Positions 47,053 to 59,940 are shown, counted from the stretch's first letter. The stretch is 64,000 nt of DNA from Craterostigma plantagineum (GCA_027422505.1 JAPQWV010000051.1:4555501-4619500); one strand, 5' to 3'. Numbers and translations are program-made. The notes: generated by a model not told the origin, from the letters alone.

Positions 47053-50000
47053 CTACGCCCGTATAACGCCTCGTACGGTGCCATCCCGATGGTGACGTGG
47101 TAGCTATTATTATAGGAGAACTCGATCAGTGGGAGGTATTTACTCCAATTTCCTTTGAAATCGAGTACGCACGCTCGGAGCATATCCTCCAGCGTCTGAA
47201 TGGTTCGCTCGGATTGACCATCCGTCTGTGGATGGTAGGCGGTACTAAAAGATAGCCTGGTTCCCATTGCCTTTTGTAAGCTAGTCCAGAATTTCGATAG
47301 GAATCTGGAGTCGCGATCCGAGACTATCGACGATGGAACGCCGTGCAGTCGCACTATTTCTCGGATATAGAGCTCCGCGTATCGTTCCATGGAGTACGTC
47401 GTACTTATTGGTAGGAAATGGGCAGACTTGGTTAGTCGGTCGACGATTACCCAAATTGCGTCGTGCCCTTTCGCATTTCTAGGCAGTCCTACTACGAAGT
47501 CCATGGTAATGTTATCCCATTTCCATTCCGGAATGGGTAGCGGTTGCAGGGTTCCTGCCGGCCGTTGATGCTCGGCTTTAATCTGCTGGCACGTCAGGCA
47601 TTGACTCACGAAGGTCGCGATGTCCTTTTTCATGCCTGGCCACCAGTAGTTTTCCTTTAAGTCTCTGTACATCTTCGTTGCTCCTGGATGTACCGAGTAT
47701 GCTGTAGCGTGTGCTTCCGTCATTATTAGCCGTCGTAGTTCGGCGTCGTCTGGCACGTACAACCGGTTCTTGGAGTATAATCGTTCGTCTTCCCGTATCA
47801 TAAGGTCTCCAGTGGTTTGCTCCGGTTGTGCCTCCTTAATCTTTACATATAACTCGTCTGCTCCTTGCGCTGTCTTGATCTGCTCCAGCAGTGTTGGTTG
47901 CAAAGTTAAGGCTGCTAGTTGCGCCTCAACTTCGCCTAACCTTACGACTTCTACTTCCAGCAGTTGTAGTTCTGCACTGACTGCTTTTCGACTTAAGGCA
48001 TCGGCTACTATGTTCGCCTTGCCTGGGTGGTAGTTGATTACGCAGTCATAATCCTTAACTAACTCTAACCACCTCCTCTGCCTCATATTTAACTCCTTTT
48101 GCGTAAAGAAGTATTTGAGGCTCTTATGGTCGGTGTATATCTCACACCGCTCTCCATAGAGGTAATGCCTCCAAATTTTGAGAGCAAAGACCACTGCCGC
48201 CAATTCTAAGTCGTGCGTCGGGTAATTTTTCTCGTACTCCTTCAGTTGACGAGAGGCGTATGCTACTACATTCCCGTTCTGCATCAGCACACACCCTAAC
48301 CCGTTCTTCGACGCATCACTATAAACGGTGAATCCTCCAGTTCCCGACGGAATTGTGAGCACTGGGGCCGTCGTAAGCCTTTCTTTCAACTCTTGGAAGC
48401 TTCGTTCACATTCTACGGTCCACTGAAACGGCATATTCTTCTTGGTTAGCCTCGTCAGTGTCGATGCTATCTTTGAAAAGTCTTTTATAAACTTCCTATA
48501 GTATCCTGCCAGACCGAGAAAACTTCGTATTTCCGTTACGTTCGTCGGTCTGGGCCAATTGCTAATGGCTTCTATTTTCTTTGGATCTACAGAAATTCCT
48601 TCTTCTGACACTATATGCCCCAAGAAGGCGACTTGGTCAAGCCAGAATTCGCACTTCTTGAACTTGGCGTATAATTGCTTCTCCCGTAGTATTCCTAGAA
48701 TTGTTCTCAGATGTCCTTCGTGCTCCTCCTTCGTCTTCGAGTAGATTAGGATGTCATCAATGAAAACGATGACAAACCTATCTAAATATGGCTTGAACAC
48801 CCGATTCATTAGGTCCATAAAGGCTGCGGGCGCATTAGTCAACCCGAATGGCATCACCATAAATTCGTAGTGGCCATAACGGGTACTAAAGGCCGTCTTC
48901 GGGACATCTTCCTTCCGGATCCTTAGTTGATGATAGCCCGATCTTAAGTCGACCTTAGAGAAGACCGTTGCACCTTGCAGTTGATCGAACAGATTGTCTA
49001 TCCTAGGGAGTGGGTACTTGTTCTTGATCGTTAACTTGTTCAACTCCCTGTAATCAATGCATAATCTCATGGATCCGTCTTTCTTTTTCACGAATAGCAC
49101 CGGCGCTCCCCAAGGAGAGAAACTCGGCTGTATGAACTCCTTCTGCATGAGTTCGTCGAGTTGATCCTTCAATTCCTTCATCTCCGTCGGTGCTAGCCGA
49201 TAGGGCGTCTTAGATACTGGTGCCGCTCCTGGTACCAGATCTATAACGAACTCTATTTCTCGTTCGGGCGGTAGTCCCGGTAACTCTTCGGGAAATACGT
49301 CGGGGAAATCCTTTACTATTGGTACTTCCTCGAGTTTCGGGGAGGCGTTCTCTTCCGACTTGATAGCGAATACCAGATAGGCTTCGCACCCCGATTTGAT
49401 CAGTCGTTGAGCTTTCAACGCTGATATTCTAGAGATCATGGTCCCTTTACTAGTTCCTACGAACTTAAGGGGTTCATCTTCGTCTACGTTGAGTGTGACT
49501 ATCTTGCGGTGGCAGTCTATGACGGCTCCGTACTTCGATAGCCAATCCATACCGAGGATTACCTCATAATCATTCATAGGGATAATTATGAGATCTATGG
49601 GCAATTCCTTGTCCCCGATTACTATTGGGCAATCCCGTAACACTTGGTTAGTTTGGGTGGGATCCCCGTTCGGGACTGTTACCCTAAATTCGCACTCAGC
49701 TCGGTGAGGCGTGACTCCTACCCTCGCGACATACTTAGTAGACGCAAACGAATGGGTCGCTCCTGAGTCGACTAGAATGCATGTGGGGGTCTGGTAAACG
49801 AGGAGGGTACCTGTCACCACGGCCGGGTTATTTTCCGCTTCTTCGGAGGTTATGGTGTAGACCCTGGCCGGTACCCTTGGAGGTTCTATCGGGTTCCTAG
49901 CTTGGCTTCCGGATCCATCTTCCGGACATGCCCTCGAATAATGGCCCGTCTTGCCACACTTGTAGCAAACGGCGTTCTGGGAGTTGCAGACTCCCGAGTG

Positions 50001-50915
50001 TCTCCGTGCGCATTTCGGGCATACGGGTAGATCCAGCTGGGGCCTACCCTGGTTGGGCTTGAACTGTGGGGGTGGTCCAGGTCGATATTGAGGCCCCTGT
50101 TTCCCTTCCTGGGCCACTAATTGCCGTTTCGGATTACTTCCGCTCCCCTGCGGCCCTTGTGCGAATTTACGCTTAGCTTCTTGGGCGCGAGCTATTCTAG
50201 ACTCGGCCTGCTCCGCCACGAGCGCTCTCTCAGCCACTTGTGCATACGTGGCCCCTTGCACACCCGCCATACTTACATCCCGATATAACTCGGGTTTCAG
50301 TCCTTCTATGAACCGCTCGACCTTGAGCGCGTCTGTGCTGACCATATGAGCAGCGAACCTTGAAAGCTGCTCGAACTTCCTGATGTACTCCGCCACTGTC
50401 ATGGCTCCTTGGCGGAGGTTGATGAATTCGTTCATCCTTTGGGCTCTGACCGGGGCGGTGTAGTACTTTCCTCGGAAAATCTCCTTAAACCGATCCCAAC
50501 TCATCGTCAGTGGATTTTCGATGGCTGAGACGGTGTCCCATCAGTGTCCGGCGCTCCCCCTTAGCAGGTAGGCAGCGCACATGACCTTTTCCGCTTCGGG
50601 TGTGCGGCTATGCTGGAACATGTTCTCCAGCGTCCTTAGCCAGTCTTCAGCGGAGGTAGGATCTGCAGCATCCTCGAACAGTGGAGGATTGAGCTTTCTG
50701 AACCTCTCCCCGATCATCTCAATTCGTTCCGGTGGGGGAGGTAAGTTGGCTGGTTGCCCACCAGCATTTTGCTGGATCAGCTGCTGAATCTGGGCCGATT
50801 GTTGCCGGACCAGTTCAGTCAGCTGCAGGATGGTAGCATCCCGACTGTCAGGGGGGTTATTAGTGTCCCTACCCTGATCAGATTCCCTGCTTCCTTCTCC
50901 TCTAAGTCTTACCAT
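47004..50915 (-). pseudogene. Tekay gag-pol polyprotein, one stop and one frameshift
   Basis: The frame starts MVRLRGEGSRES at 50915. A TGA at 50543-50541 replaces a conserved Trp (after RGSAGH), and the same frame then runs from about 50540 to 47004. Order: gag with zinc knuckle [15 protein letters not shown]; retropepsin [13 protein letters not shown] with [19 protein letters not shown] and catalytic [10 protein letters not shown]; RNase [14 protein letters not shown] and TDHKSLKYF; integrase HHCC ([19 protein letters not shown]) and DDE parts ([38 protein letters not shown]). The frame is lost near 47013, one base short in a G-run, and chromodomain coding resumes in another frame. All catalytic motifs seen are intact. 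Confidence 0.93.
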
Positions 50916-51055
50916 TTCTCAACCTATCCTGATAATTCCTAAGGCCAATAAATCAAACCATACAATATATTCACATAACATCGTACTTACAAGCGAGGCC
51001 GCTTCCGCGCTTTTGAGTGTGTGTGTATGGACAGTCTGCAGGACCTGTGACCGAA

Positions 51056-51067
51056 GCTCTGATACCA
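51056..51067 (-). promoter_or_regulatory. Primer binding site for initiator tRNA-Met
   Basis: On the minus strand TGGTATCAGAGC, three bases inside the 5' LTR end, is the standard iMet primer site of plant Ty3/gypsy chromoviruses. It fixes the element's 5' end. Confidence 0.93.
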
Positions 51068-51070
51068 CTC

Positions 51071-53837
51071 TGTCAGGACCCGTCGTCCCGCCCTCGTATT
51101 CCGTTCTAATTCTAAGTGTAAATGCTTTGGTGATCGTGCGAATACGTAAAAATGCGAATAAAATTTTTCATTTTAAAAATGCATGCGGAAATTTTATATA
51201 CATGCCAAAAGAATGTTATACATCATTCGACATCATCATGCCCTTGTCTACAAAATACAAGTGTACGTGTGTGTGTGCAGCCAAAAGCTCCCTATGCGCC
51301 CGGCCTTCACAGGTCGTCATCCATACACACACTCCCACCTCAAAAGCGGTCGGACTGCGTCAAAAGATCGGCCTCGCGTAAAAGTCAGATCACGTACCGT
51401 GATCGTCAGTACCTACAACACGTAACATAAATAATGAGCCACCGAGGCTCAGTAAGCAGAAATTATGCATGAATGCACGTGTCCTAGCGGACGACAATCC
51501 ACGTCGTCGTTTTCTAACGCTCGTACTCTTTTTCTCATAATCGTACTCTTTTCTTTCGCTCTTACTCTTTTTCTTATACTCTTATTTCTTATACTCTTAT
51601 TTCTTACGGGCCCTCGGCTTTCGTTTCCCCAGCCTCTTATTACGTCTTATCGTACGGGGTATTTACCCAGCCTCTTATTCAGGCCTTATCGTACGGGGTA
51701 TTTACCCAGCCTCTTATCCAGGCCTTATCGTACGGGGTATTTACCCAGCCTCTTATTCAGGCCTTATCGTACGGGGCATTTACCCAGCCTCTTATTCAGG
51801 CCTTAAAGGCTGCATAGGGGAAGCCGTGACTCTTCATTCGAGTCGACACAAACGCCAATATCGGCGAATATACATCGCACACAGGCGATCTCATGAACGC
51901 TCATACCTCGCTCCTTACGTACTACTCATGCATGCAAGTGCTCGTGCTTATGCTCATATACATATGCAAGTCATGCCGTCATGCATATAATTTAATCATC
52001 TCATACGTACGCATTTCATAGAAAATACACGAGCACGTAATTCACATACTTGGACGCAGGCAAGTTACGTGTCATAGTTGAATTTCTACTTACTGTCGTC
52101 CGTGCGTAATTAGTATTTTCCCCGTTTGCTCCTAACGTACGACCTTTAAGCATAAATAATGTCGTATTAGTATTGCGCCTTTATAAGATCCCTTAGTCAA
52201 ATTAAATCATCTAACCTCCTTAAATTCGCTAGATTATAAGTCGTTAATTTCAAGTCTAGGTTAAGTCTCTTGTCCCATAAATTTCCTAAGTAAGGTTAGT
52301 ATAAAATTCGTGACTAGGAAATTCGGCAAAATTCCTAATTTTCGACCTTAACATAAAATTATTATATCAGTACATTTTCTAAAATATTGGTTATATATGT
52401 ATTTGAAAAGTGTTGAAATATTTTCCTTAGCTTCGACATTTTCAGGGTAGTTCTCGACATTATACTAGAAGGGCTCGACATTTTATTCGTGTATGAACTC
52501 GACATTTTCGTGTAGCTCGACATTTCTTTCCAACTAAAAGGGCTCGACATTTTACTCGGTATTAGCCTCGACATCTTTGTTCGCTATTTTGGAATATGAG
52601 ATGTCGACATTTTATCTTGGGATATCTCGACATTCATAAGACGTCGATATGAAGAAACTAAATGTCGAGGTGCATGGGGGTTTCGTTATCACCTTTCGAC
52701 ATTTGATAAATCTCGGGTTGTATTGGAAGTTAGGCCTCGACATTTACTAATGGTCGCTATGCAAGCTTTCGATATTTGGCTAAAAGGTTTCGACATTTTA
52801 GAAACCTCGACATTTTATTCGGTTAACAGGACCCGACATTTTTGTGTTCAATCTCATTCGACATTATCTTATTCTCTCGACATTTTAGGTTCAGTTTCAT
52901 TCGACATTTTTACTCCCTTAACATCTCGACATTTATATGTTGAAAATGTCGACATGTACCTAAGTCATGAACCTCGACATTTCCATTAGCTATCGACACT
53001 TTGTGCATTCGACATTTACTAACATATCGACATTTCATCATCTCCTTCGATTTTCCGTCGTTCATCATCTCCTAACTCGCTTCATAGCTCGTTTTTTCCT
53101 AGGGTTATAAGTTCTAAATCATATGCTAAGGTACTTAACCCATCTTTGCACCTACCTAAAACCCTAGTTCGAGTCTGCATTCGTTATTTAGGGTTTCTCG
53201 TGGCTTTTCTCCAATTGCTAGCATTTAACGCCATTTAATATCCTCAACTACTTCTATGATAAAGAATTAAGAGCTTAGGGAGGGGTTTTAGCTTACTAGC
53301 TTCGAATTCTCGAGCTTCTTGGTCCAAGCTTGGCTCGACTTCTTCTCCTTCTCCTTTCTTTACTTTCGTTTTTCACTTCGTGGGTTTTCTTTTGGGGGTG
53401 TTGTCGAATTTTTTTGAGTTTGTTTGACTGAATATTATTTCTATTAGATAAGGTATGGGTTTTCCTTGAAATGGGGGCTTTGTTTCCTAATTGGGCTTCT
53501 TGCAAATTTGAGCCTATTTCTACTTTTAGCCCACTTGGTAATTCCTATCATAATAGGTTCATGGTCCAAGTAATATCCTAGCCCACAATAAATTTGATTC
53601 CAAGCCCATCTATCATTAGCCATTTCTCTTATCATTTTCGAAAATCATCTTTCATAAATTAGGACCATATTAAACATGAAATCCTTAGCACGTAATTGCA
53701 CGTAATACTTACAAGATCACGAACATGGACTTTACGAATTCACATAAACATTCACATATACACAATAAGCATAAAGTCGCGTAAGGAATGCACGTAGTTT
53801 ATTGGCCGACCTAATTTCCGGGGACCGGGGTCCTACA
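51071..53837 (-). repeat. 5' LTR of the Tekay element
   Basis: 2767 bp, almost identical to 43650-46417. Differences noticed: +1 G at about 51820, -1 C at about 52094, -1 T at about 52865 and 52884, +1 T at about 53370, and one T-to-C change near 53618. It contains the element promoter by analogy with other LTRs. Confidence 0.95.
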
Positions 53838-54294
53838 GGAGTTGCGATAGTTAAGCACATGGTACGGAAAAGATACTACGAGGAACCTACGTTTGGTACT
53901 ACACTAGCTCATGAAATGGTACCACGAACATCCATACATTCGTACTACATACATACGTATATTGGTACTGCAAGTTTGGGTAAGGAAAGAGAATGGTGTG
54001 GAAATTAATAGAGGGGCAAAATCGTCCATGGATCACGGAATGGTACCACGAACATATATATATTGGTACTACAAACATACGTATATTGGTACTACAACAT
54101 CCGTGGGTGTCGACAGGTTTTTTGATAATATTGTTGTCTTGTAAGGCTAAAATTGTCCATTATGGAGGTATTAGGGAGTTATGTGATTTAAAAGTTTGAA
54201 ATGGAGAGTTTGACGATAAAGGAATGGGAAGAGGGGAGTTAGTTGATTAATAGTTTGAGAGTAGGGAGTTATGTGTAGATTTGTCATTATTATA

Positions 54295-55524
54295 TGTTTA
54301 AAAAATTATTAAATTATGTTCAGAGTCAATATTAACGTGTCTTCTATCTATGATTGAAATTTCAGGTCCATCGGATAATGAGTAGTTATTGTGGAATAAA
54401 CATGTGATATGAGTTTTTTTGTGATTAATTAAATAATTTAATTTTTAGTTAAGGAACACGTTGCAGCATGTGGGAACACTTATGTTTCTATTATTATATA
54501 AGTTATTTTATCAAATTTCACCACAAAATTATTTTAAATTACAGTTGTCTCTATTATTATTTCAAATAAGTAAAACAGTTGCTCTTAATTATATTTTAAT
54601 CCCAAAATAATTTTTATTCATTACTTTTTTTCCAATCTTGCCATACTATCGGAAGTCAGTCATACATACATGATATTCCTTGGCTTGGCATTATTTAACG
54701 GATTCAAAAACCTCAAGAAAAAATCTTATAGTCCATAGAATGTTAAAATAAATACTAATTAACAAAAATCAATTTCTAAAACTTTTTGTCACAATTCGTA
54801 GTTATCCTTGCGTTTTTCTTGTGAGACATTCGATTAACTTGACAGGGATATCTCCGTGATCGCTTATGCCCGAGGCCATTCTCTACGGACGTAAATAAGG
54901 ATTATGTTCTAAAAGGAGCCTTCCAACGTGACTTCTCTAATGTACACTCAAACTGATAAGAAAATATTGTCTCCGATATCTCATTTAAAAAAATCTGCAA
55001 TATAATCGCATGGATCAACTTTCAAATGCTTGCAAACAGGAACGAATAAAAAGTGGACTACATTCTTATTGCCAACTAATGATTTGAATTATGCTTTATT
55101 TGGAGGTTATTTTCATAGTAGTATCTTCGAAATTAAGTCACTAGTATTGAATTAATAAGATTGAAATATGATATTTCTTAGTTTATGAAAGTGTTAAAGA
55201 TAATGGTAAAAAATATAATTAGTGATAATTATGTAGAGAATTTGAGATAATTATGGTGATAAGCAATATTAAAAAGATTTTGATAAAAATTGAAAATAAT
55301 AATAGTAATTAAAATAAAGTTTATTAATATTGTAATAGGATTAGAAAGTTATCTACTTTGTAATAATACTATTAAAAGTAACTATTTGTGTCATTCTCTG
55401 GTGAAAGTAAAAAATCGATGTGTATCTTTTGGTGATGTTTTGTTTGAGGGGACACGTATTGAGGTTGAGGTCCTTTTTTGGGATTGGGATAAAGTTCAAA
55501 AAAAGGAAAGAAAAAAGAATGTGT
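54295..55524. other. AT-rich intergenic stretch
   Basis: No gene, tandem array or element ends recognised. Confidence 0.5.
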
Positions 55525-55905
55525 AGAGCTGTCAAACGGGCCGGGGCCGGCCGGCCCGTTAACCCGCCAATTGGTGGGGCAGGCAGGGGTAAGCCCGCCT
55601 AGGCGGGCCTAAGAAAGGGAGGCCCGCCGCGGGCTTAGCCCGCCAGAAATAACAAAAAATATAAAAAGAGAAAAAAATTAAAAAAAAAAGAGGAAAAATG
55701 AGAAGAGAAGATTTTAGTTCGAAAGTATTTATAATTTAATCATAACTCTCTAGTAATAATTTATTTATTTCTTAATTTCACTTAAAGTTAGAATTAAAAA
55801 TATAAAAACCTATATAATTTATTTGTACATGTATATTTAATATAAAAATTAATATACTAGCACGTCTGTCCGCGGCCCGCCAGGCCCAGGCATGCTAGCT
55901 CGAAG
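55525..55905. mobile_element. Possible truncated hAT MITE
   Basis: The left part starts TAGAGCTGTCAAACGGGCC, a typical hAT-MITE end, followed by GGCCCGCC-rich sequence, an AT-rich centre, and GCGGCCCGCCAGGCCC at 55870-55888. The expected inverted right terminus is missing and no 8-bp duplication is visible, so it is truncated or misjudged. Confidence 0.4.
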
Positions 55906-56540
55906 AGTGTGTAAGGATCAAATCAATTTGTAATAAAATCAAGTGATTGGGTGAAGACAACAACTTTTATAAAGGTGTTGAATTTAAACTCAGTTATGGC
56001 CCGTTTTAAATTCCGAATTTCGATTTGAAATCCTTATTTCCCCCAATTCTTCCTTTCGGCAATCGAAAAGATTTGAATTTCGACATCGTCCAAATCCGAG
56101 GTAAATCTAAACGCTTATTTGCCGGATTCGAAATTTCAAACATCCAAGATGCGTCGTTTCGTTCCAAACAACCCGATTATAATGCAAGCACTCTCTGCCC
56201 ACACAAGAACTTGAACCGTAATCGTAACAGGACTTCCCCCGTCCACATATTTACAGCTTCAGCGGCAGATAAAGAAAAGCCCCAAACCTTGGAATGCTCT
56301 AATTTGCAGTCTTCGTAGCGCTTTTGAGCGCATTCCAAGAAATAGGATATTCAACTTCGACCAAAAATCGATATGATTAGCGACCCAAAAATTTAAGTCC
56401 GAACAACCAAGATTTCGATGAAAATGCCTGAGAGACGTGTTTCCTAATGTTGTCTGATAGCATATATTGAGTTTGTCTACAACGTTTACACGATAGATAG
56501 ATAGATAGACATAGGATTGAAATCGAAATGGAGGTACTAA
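55906..56540. other. Intergenic, no gene seen
   Basis: Includes a short (GATA)n run at 56494-56508. The right end is the 3' flank of the oxidoreductase gene. Confidence 0.45.
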
Positions 56541-58634
56541 TCAAAACTGCTTTACTTGGACAGGAACGCCTCCTTTATTTCCAGATTCAAGCATTGCAGC
56601 TAATACAGCGACATCACGAGCACCTTCGATGTAAGAAAGGCGAGGCTCAACTTCGAACCCGTTATTTTTCTGCGACGGAATATAATGTCAAGAGAACATA
56701 ATTTTATAATTCATTCGAAATGCTTCGGTCGAACAGAAACTTATTTTTTTCAGGTGTTCATTAGAAATTTCAAATATAAGTAATCATCTTGGCGCAGAGG
56801 AATATATGTCAAACAAGAAAGCAGGGATGTTATAGCAGAAGCATCATTTTGAAGGCTCTATTGCGTATAATATATAATGAGTTATTGACATCTAATATTT
56901 GACTCACTTCACAAATACTTGGACATCATAACAAATGGGCTTGTTTGCTACGAAAGTGATTTATGGATGTGAAGGAAAATCAGTTCTCAATTGTAGTGTT
57001 CTCGATTATATATTGCTCCTAAAAAGAAGTGTACCTTAACTGAAATATCCGAAAGAAAAGTTTTGAGCTCCTCCGTCACACCACAAAACGGATAAAACAA
57101 ACTTTCGCTTTCGCCATTAGCCATAAAAAGCACGACCTGCAAAGAATTCCATCATATTTATGCATATAAATTCAAATTATATATAGAGTATAGGGCTAAT
57201 TATATGTATAGAAGCAAAACCGCTCACAGTGTAGCCATGCTTTCCATCTTTACTACCTCGCTCAACTTGTAATGTCCCCTTAAGGCCAACAATTCGCCAC
57301 AGAATCTGTGATTTGCAATGACTTTGTCATAAGTTAATGTTTGAAATAATAAAAAAAAAATTAAAAAGTGAACTGGGAAATGTACCTTGGGAGATTTAGA
57401 TGATACCACCATCACAAAGACGCCCGAACTCCCATTCTCAAGTTTACTTTCAGGAGGTGACGAAGAGGGAGGGAAAAGAAAAAATTATAAAAAGCCCATT
57501 CGATGTCGTAGAGTAAATTGCAAGAAAACTTCATAACATGAATCGTACATAGTCGAGGAGATATGATCAGGAGGAGGTAAAGCTGAATCCGTATGAGAAG
57601 TAATGGCTGACACGGTAGTAATCTCACATCCAACAAGCTTTTGTGCGTTCCAATTGAAAACAAGTATAGTGATAGAAAAGGCAAATAGATATGCTCATGG
57701 CGCAATATACGTGAAAAAGGTAGCGTACATTAGAGTATCAATTGTTCTAAACTCAACATGTTGCGAGTAATAACTTGACAACTATATAAAGACAAGGTCA
57801 ACTTACCATTCTTAACCCGGAGATGTAATGCACGCCCATATCTAGAATGAAACCGCCCTGCAAAATTGAACGGTTACTTGTATCTACGTTTAGATGCCAA
57901 CGCAGTACAAAGTTGCTCATGCTTTTCGAAGATGACACAATGCTTTAAAGGAGAAAAATAATAATCGAAAGAAGCAGCACCCACATCAAAGTTACGCCTC
58001 CAAGAACTCGAAAAGTATGGATTGGAGCTGTTCATCGACCCTTCGATGATGACATGAATATTGATCACATCTCCAATTTGAGCAATAAGCTTTCTTCCCT
58101 GTACTAATCGACAAGCTCAAATATCAATTGAAGAAATAACCGCATCAGAACAGAAAGGACAAGCGTGACGATACCTCCACAAAGGAGGGTTCGAAACGGT
58201 AGTTTTCTGCAACAGCCCAGATTGGGGGAGCATTGATGGACTTGTAGCTTGATATTGCAGCTTCTAGCTCATTAACAGCTGAACTTAGAAAACCCTTGTG
58301 AATCTCTATCATCAGAACATAAAAAAGCATCTGCAATGTATAAATATATACATATATATATGTATATATATTGGCATCTAACTTACAAGACGCTGCTGGT
58401 TTCTCTTCAGAAGTGGAATTTGTTAAGAAAGCACACAGAGATACACAAAAGCAAAAAGATTCAGTCAGCTAACTCAACGCGCTGTAAGATTTTCTATAAA
58501 AATTTAAAAGACAAAGTCATTCAATCAATAAATCAATCACCTTGCAACACATGCTTTCCACTCCTCAGCAACTTCAGTGACATATCCACCTAAAGTATAT
58601 GAATATGCATCTCCCACCATTAGCAGACACACAC

Positions 58635-58723
<89 letters not shown>

Positions 58724-59099
58724 CTGAGTCTGGCCGGCGAGAACAACGGCGACACCGACGATGTCGGCATCTCGAATGATTTCGTCGAGCCCATTGTCTC
58801 CCCACTTACATTCTACATCTGGGAAAAACTTTTTAGCAATCTCAACAGCTCCTTCAGCTGATTCCTACGAAGATTTCGATACGGCTTCAAGAAATCGCGA
58901 TAAATCGAGGCGAATTACTTATCAGTTTAAAAATAAAAAACGCAAGGGACCAATAATGAAGAAGGGTCGCGAAGCATGCCTCGGTGCGGCTCCAAATTGC
59001 TCTGAGAATGAAAAGATTGGAGATTTCTGCTAATCTTGGAATGTATTGAGTACGAACAAAGATTCCAGCTCCAACAATGGCTATGCAGGGTAGTGTCAT
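56541..59099 (-). CDS. Gfo/Idh/MocA family oxidoreductase, 12 exons
   Basis: Exons in continuous phase: 59099-58980, 58864-58724, 58589-58541, 58404-58387, 58278-58175, 58098-57985, 57857-57807, 57637-57549, 57446-57386, 57305-57228, 57136-57035, 56669-56541; 351 residues, similar to plant At4g17370-type proteins. The N-terminal Rossmann fold begins IAIVGAGIFVRTQYIPRL; the family EKP motif (VLQEKPAAS) is split over exons 3-4. The C-terminal domain includes GGFILDMGVHYISGLRM and LWRIVGLKGTLQVERG. Family members are NAD(P)-dependent dehydrogenases; the substrate here is unknown. Odd points: introns 1 and 2 appear to start GC instead of GT, exon 4 is only 18 bases, and intron 2 starts with a (CT)40 tract. 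The intron 8 borders were inferred to remove an in-frame stop. Confidence 0.85.
58640..58719. repeat. (GA)40 microsatellite at an intron start
   Basis: Pure GA over 80 bases (CT on the gene strand). It begins four bases inside intron 2 of the oxidoreductase gene, immediately after the donor CAG|GCAAT. Likely highly length-variable. Confidence 0.95.
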
Positions 59100-59752
59100 T
59101 CTGATCTGAGAGCGAGTATTCGTTGGTAGAAATGAAACGCTTTGGATCACAAATCACAATACAATATAGTTTGAGCTGTTTATATTTAATTAAACACATT
59201 TTAATATTTTAAACTTATCAATATTAATTTTTATCAAAAAATAAGCTTTGACCGAAAAATATCATTATTAATATTGTAACTTATTTAATAAAAAAGCTCA
59301 TATAAATATTTCTGTAAAAGTCATTTTCTTGAAATATACACAACAAATTACATGAAAAATAAATAATAAAATAAATAAGTATAAAATTAATATGATAAAA
59401 TTAGTACTATAAGTCAATTCTAACTTATCACATACCGGGATATACTCATATTTCCCGCATAGTCTGTGTGTACTATAGGAAGTAGTTAATTTTTTTAGTA
59501 CTTATAATTATAAAGTTAAATGAAGTTTTATTTCTAAATATGTAAAAGGAAAAATGATTTGTAGAGATATAATTATAATATATTAAAAACTAGACGAATG
59601 AAATGATATATTATTTTTAGGTATAATTAAAAATTAATTTGTGATGATACAATAGGAATAAAAAAAATTAAAGGATTAATTGTAATTACATAACGATAAT
59701 AAAGGTAATGGGATAAAAAAATTGACAATCAAATAACAACTAAATCAATTCA
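59100..59752. other. Upstream flank of the oxidoreductase gene, AT-rich
   Basis: Probably includes the gene's promoter. No other feature recognised. Confidence 0.5.
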
Positions 59753-59890
59753 ATATAACATGACCATGCAGCTGCATACTCATATCTAAATGAACCCACT
59801 TCGGCACGATAGTTGACATCGGATACCCACCAGGTAATGAAACTTTCACGTAATGGCTACCATGACCGATTGCGATGGCAACCATGGTGG
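59753..59890 (-). pseudogene. Possible short remnant of a transposon-associated coding domain
   Basis: A minus-strand frame of about 45 codons starts MVAIAIGHGSHYVKVSLP and continues GGYPMSTIVPKWVH. The H-Y-V-x-V ... P-M-P-x-x-x-W spacing recalls a conserved patch in plant MULE-linked proteins. It is isolated and short; the resemblance is from memory and weak. Confidence 0.25.
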
Positions 59891-59940
59891 TGGAGCAGAT
59901 CGAAGCGGGAAGTGCGTCACACTGCCTCTATTACTTTAAA

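Larger units (their letters stand above)
43650..53837 (-). mobile_element. Tekay/Del-clade chromovirus-type Ty3/gypsy retrotransposon, nearly intact
   Basis: Two LTRs of 2768 and 2767 bp (43650-46417, 51071-53837) flank a 4.65 kb interior. Target duplication is the exact 5-bp GGAGT (43645-43649, 53838-53842). On the minus strand the order is LTR, tRNA-iMet primer site, gag, protease, RT, RNase H, integrase with chromodomain, polypurine tract, LTR. I saw one substitution and five 1-base indels between the LTRs, so the insertion is young. The coding frame has one stop and one frameshift, both single-base changes, so it is only just non-functional as written. Confidence 0.95.
42646..54285. mobile_element. 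Palindromic foldback MULE, split by a Tekay retrotransposon
   Basis: Without the inserted retrotransposon (43650-53837 plus one GGAGT) it is about 1.45 kb and nearly self-complementary. The left arm 42646-43360 pairs with 43375-43649 plus 53843-54285. The centre is near 43366 (TTGTGGTAAAC ... TACCACAAG). It is flanked by the exact 9-bp duplication ATTATTATA (42637-42645, 54286-54294), the Mutator length, though this word is low in complexity. The ends (GACAAATCTACACATAACTC on the right, reverse complement) resemble those of the MULE at 9323-18284. The arms are full of GGTACCACGAAC and AGTACCAATATA words. No transposase is present. Confidence 0.82.

Noticed and set aside
58537..58861. Frames across the GA tract
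   Set aside because: Dinucleotide repeats lack stop codons in some frames; the real exons here are 58541-58589 and 58724-58864 on the minus strand.
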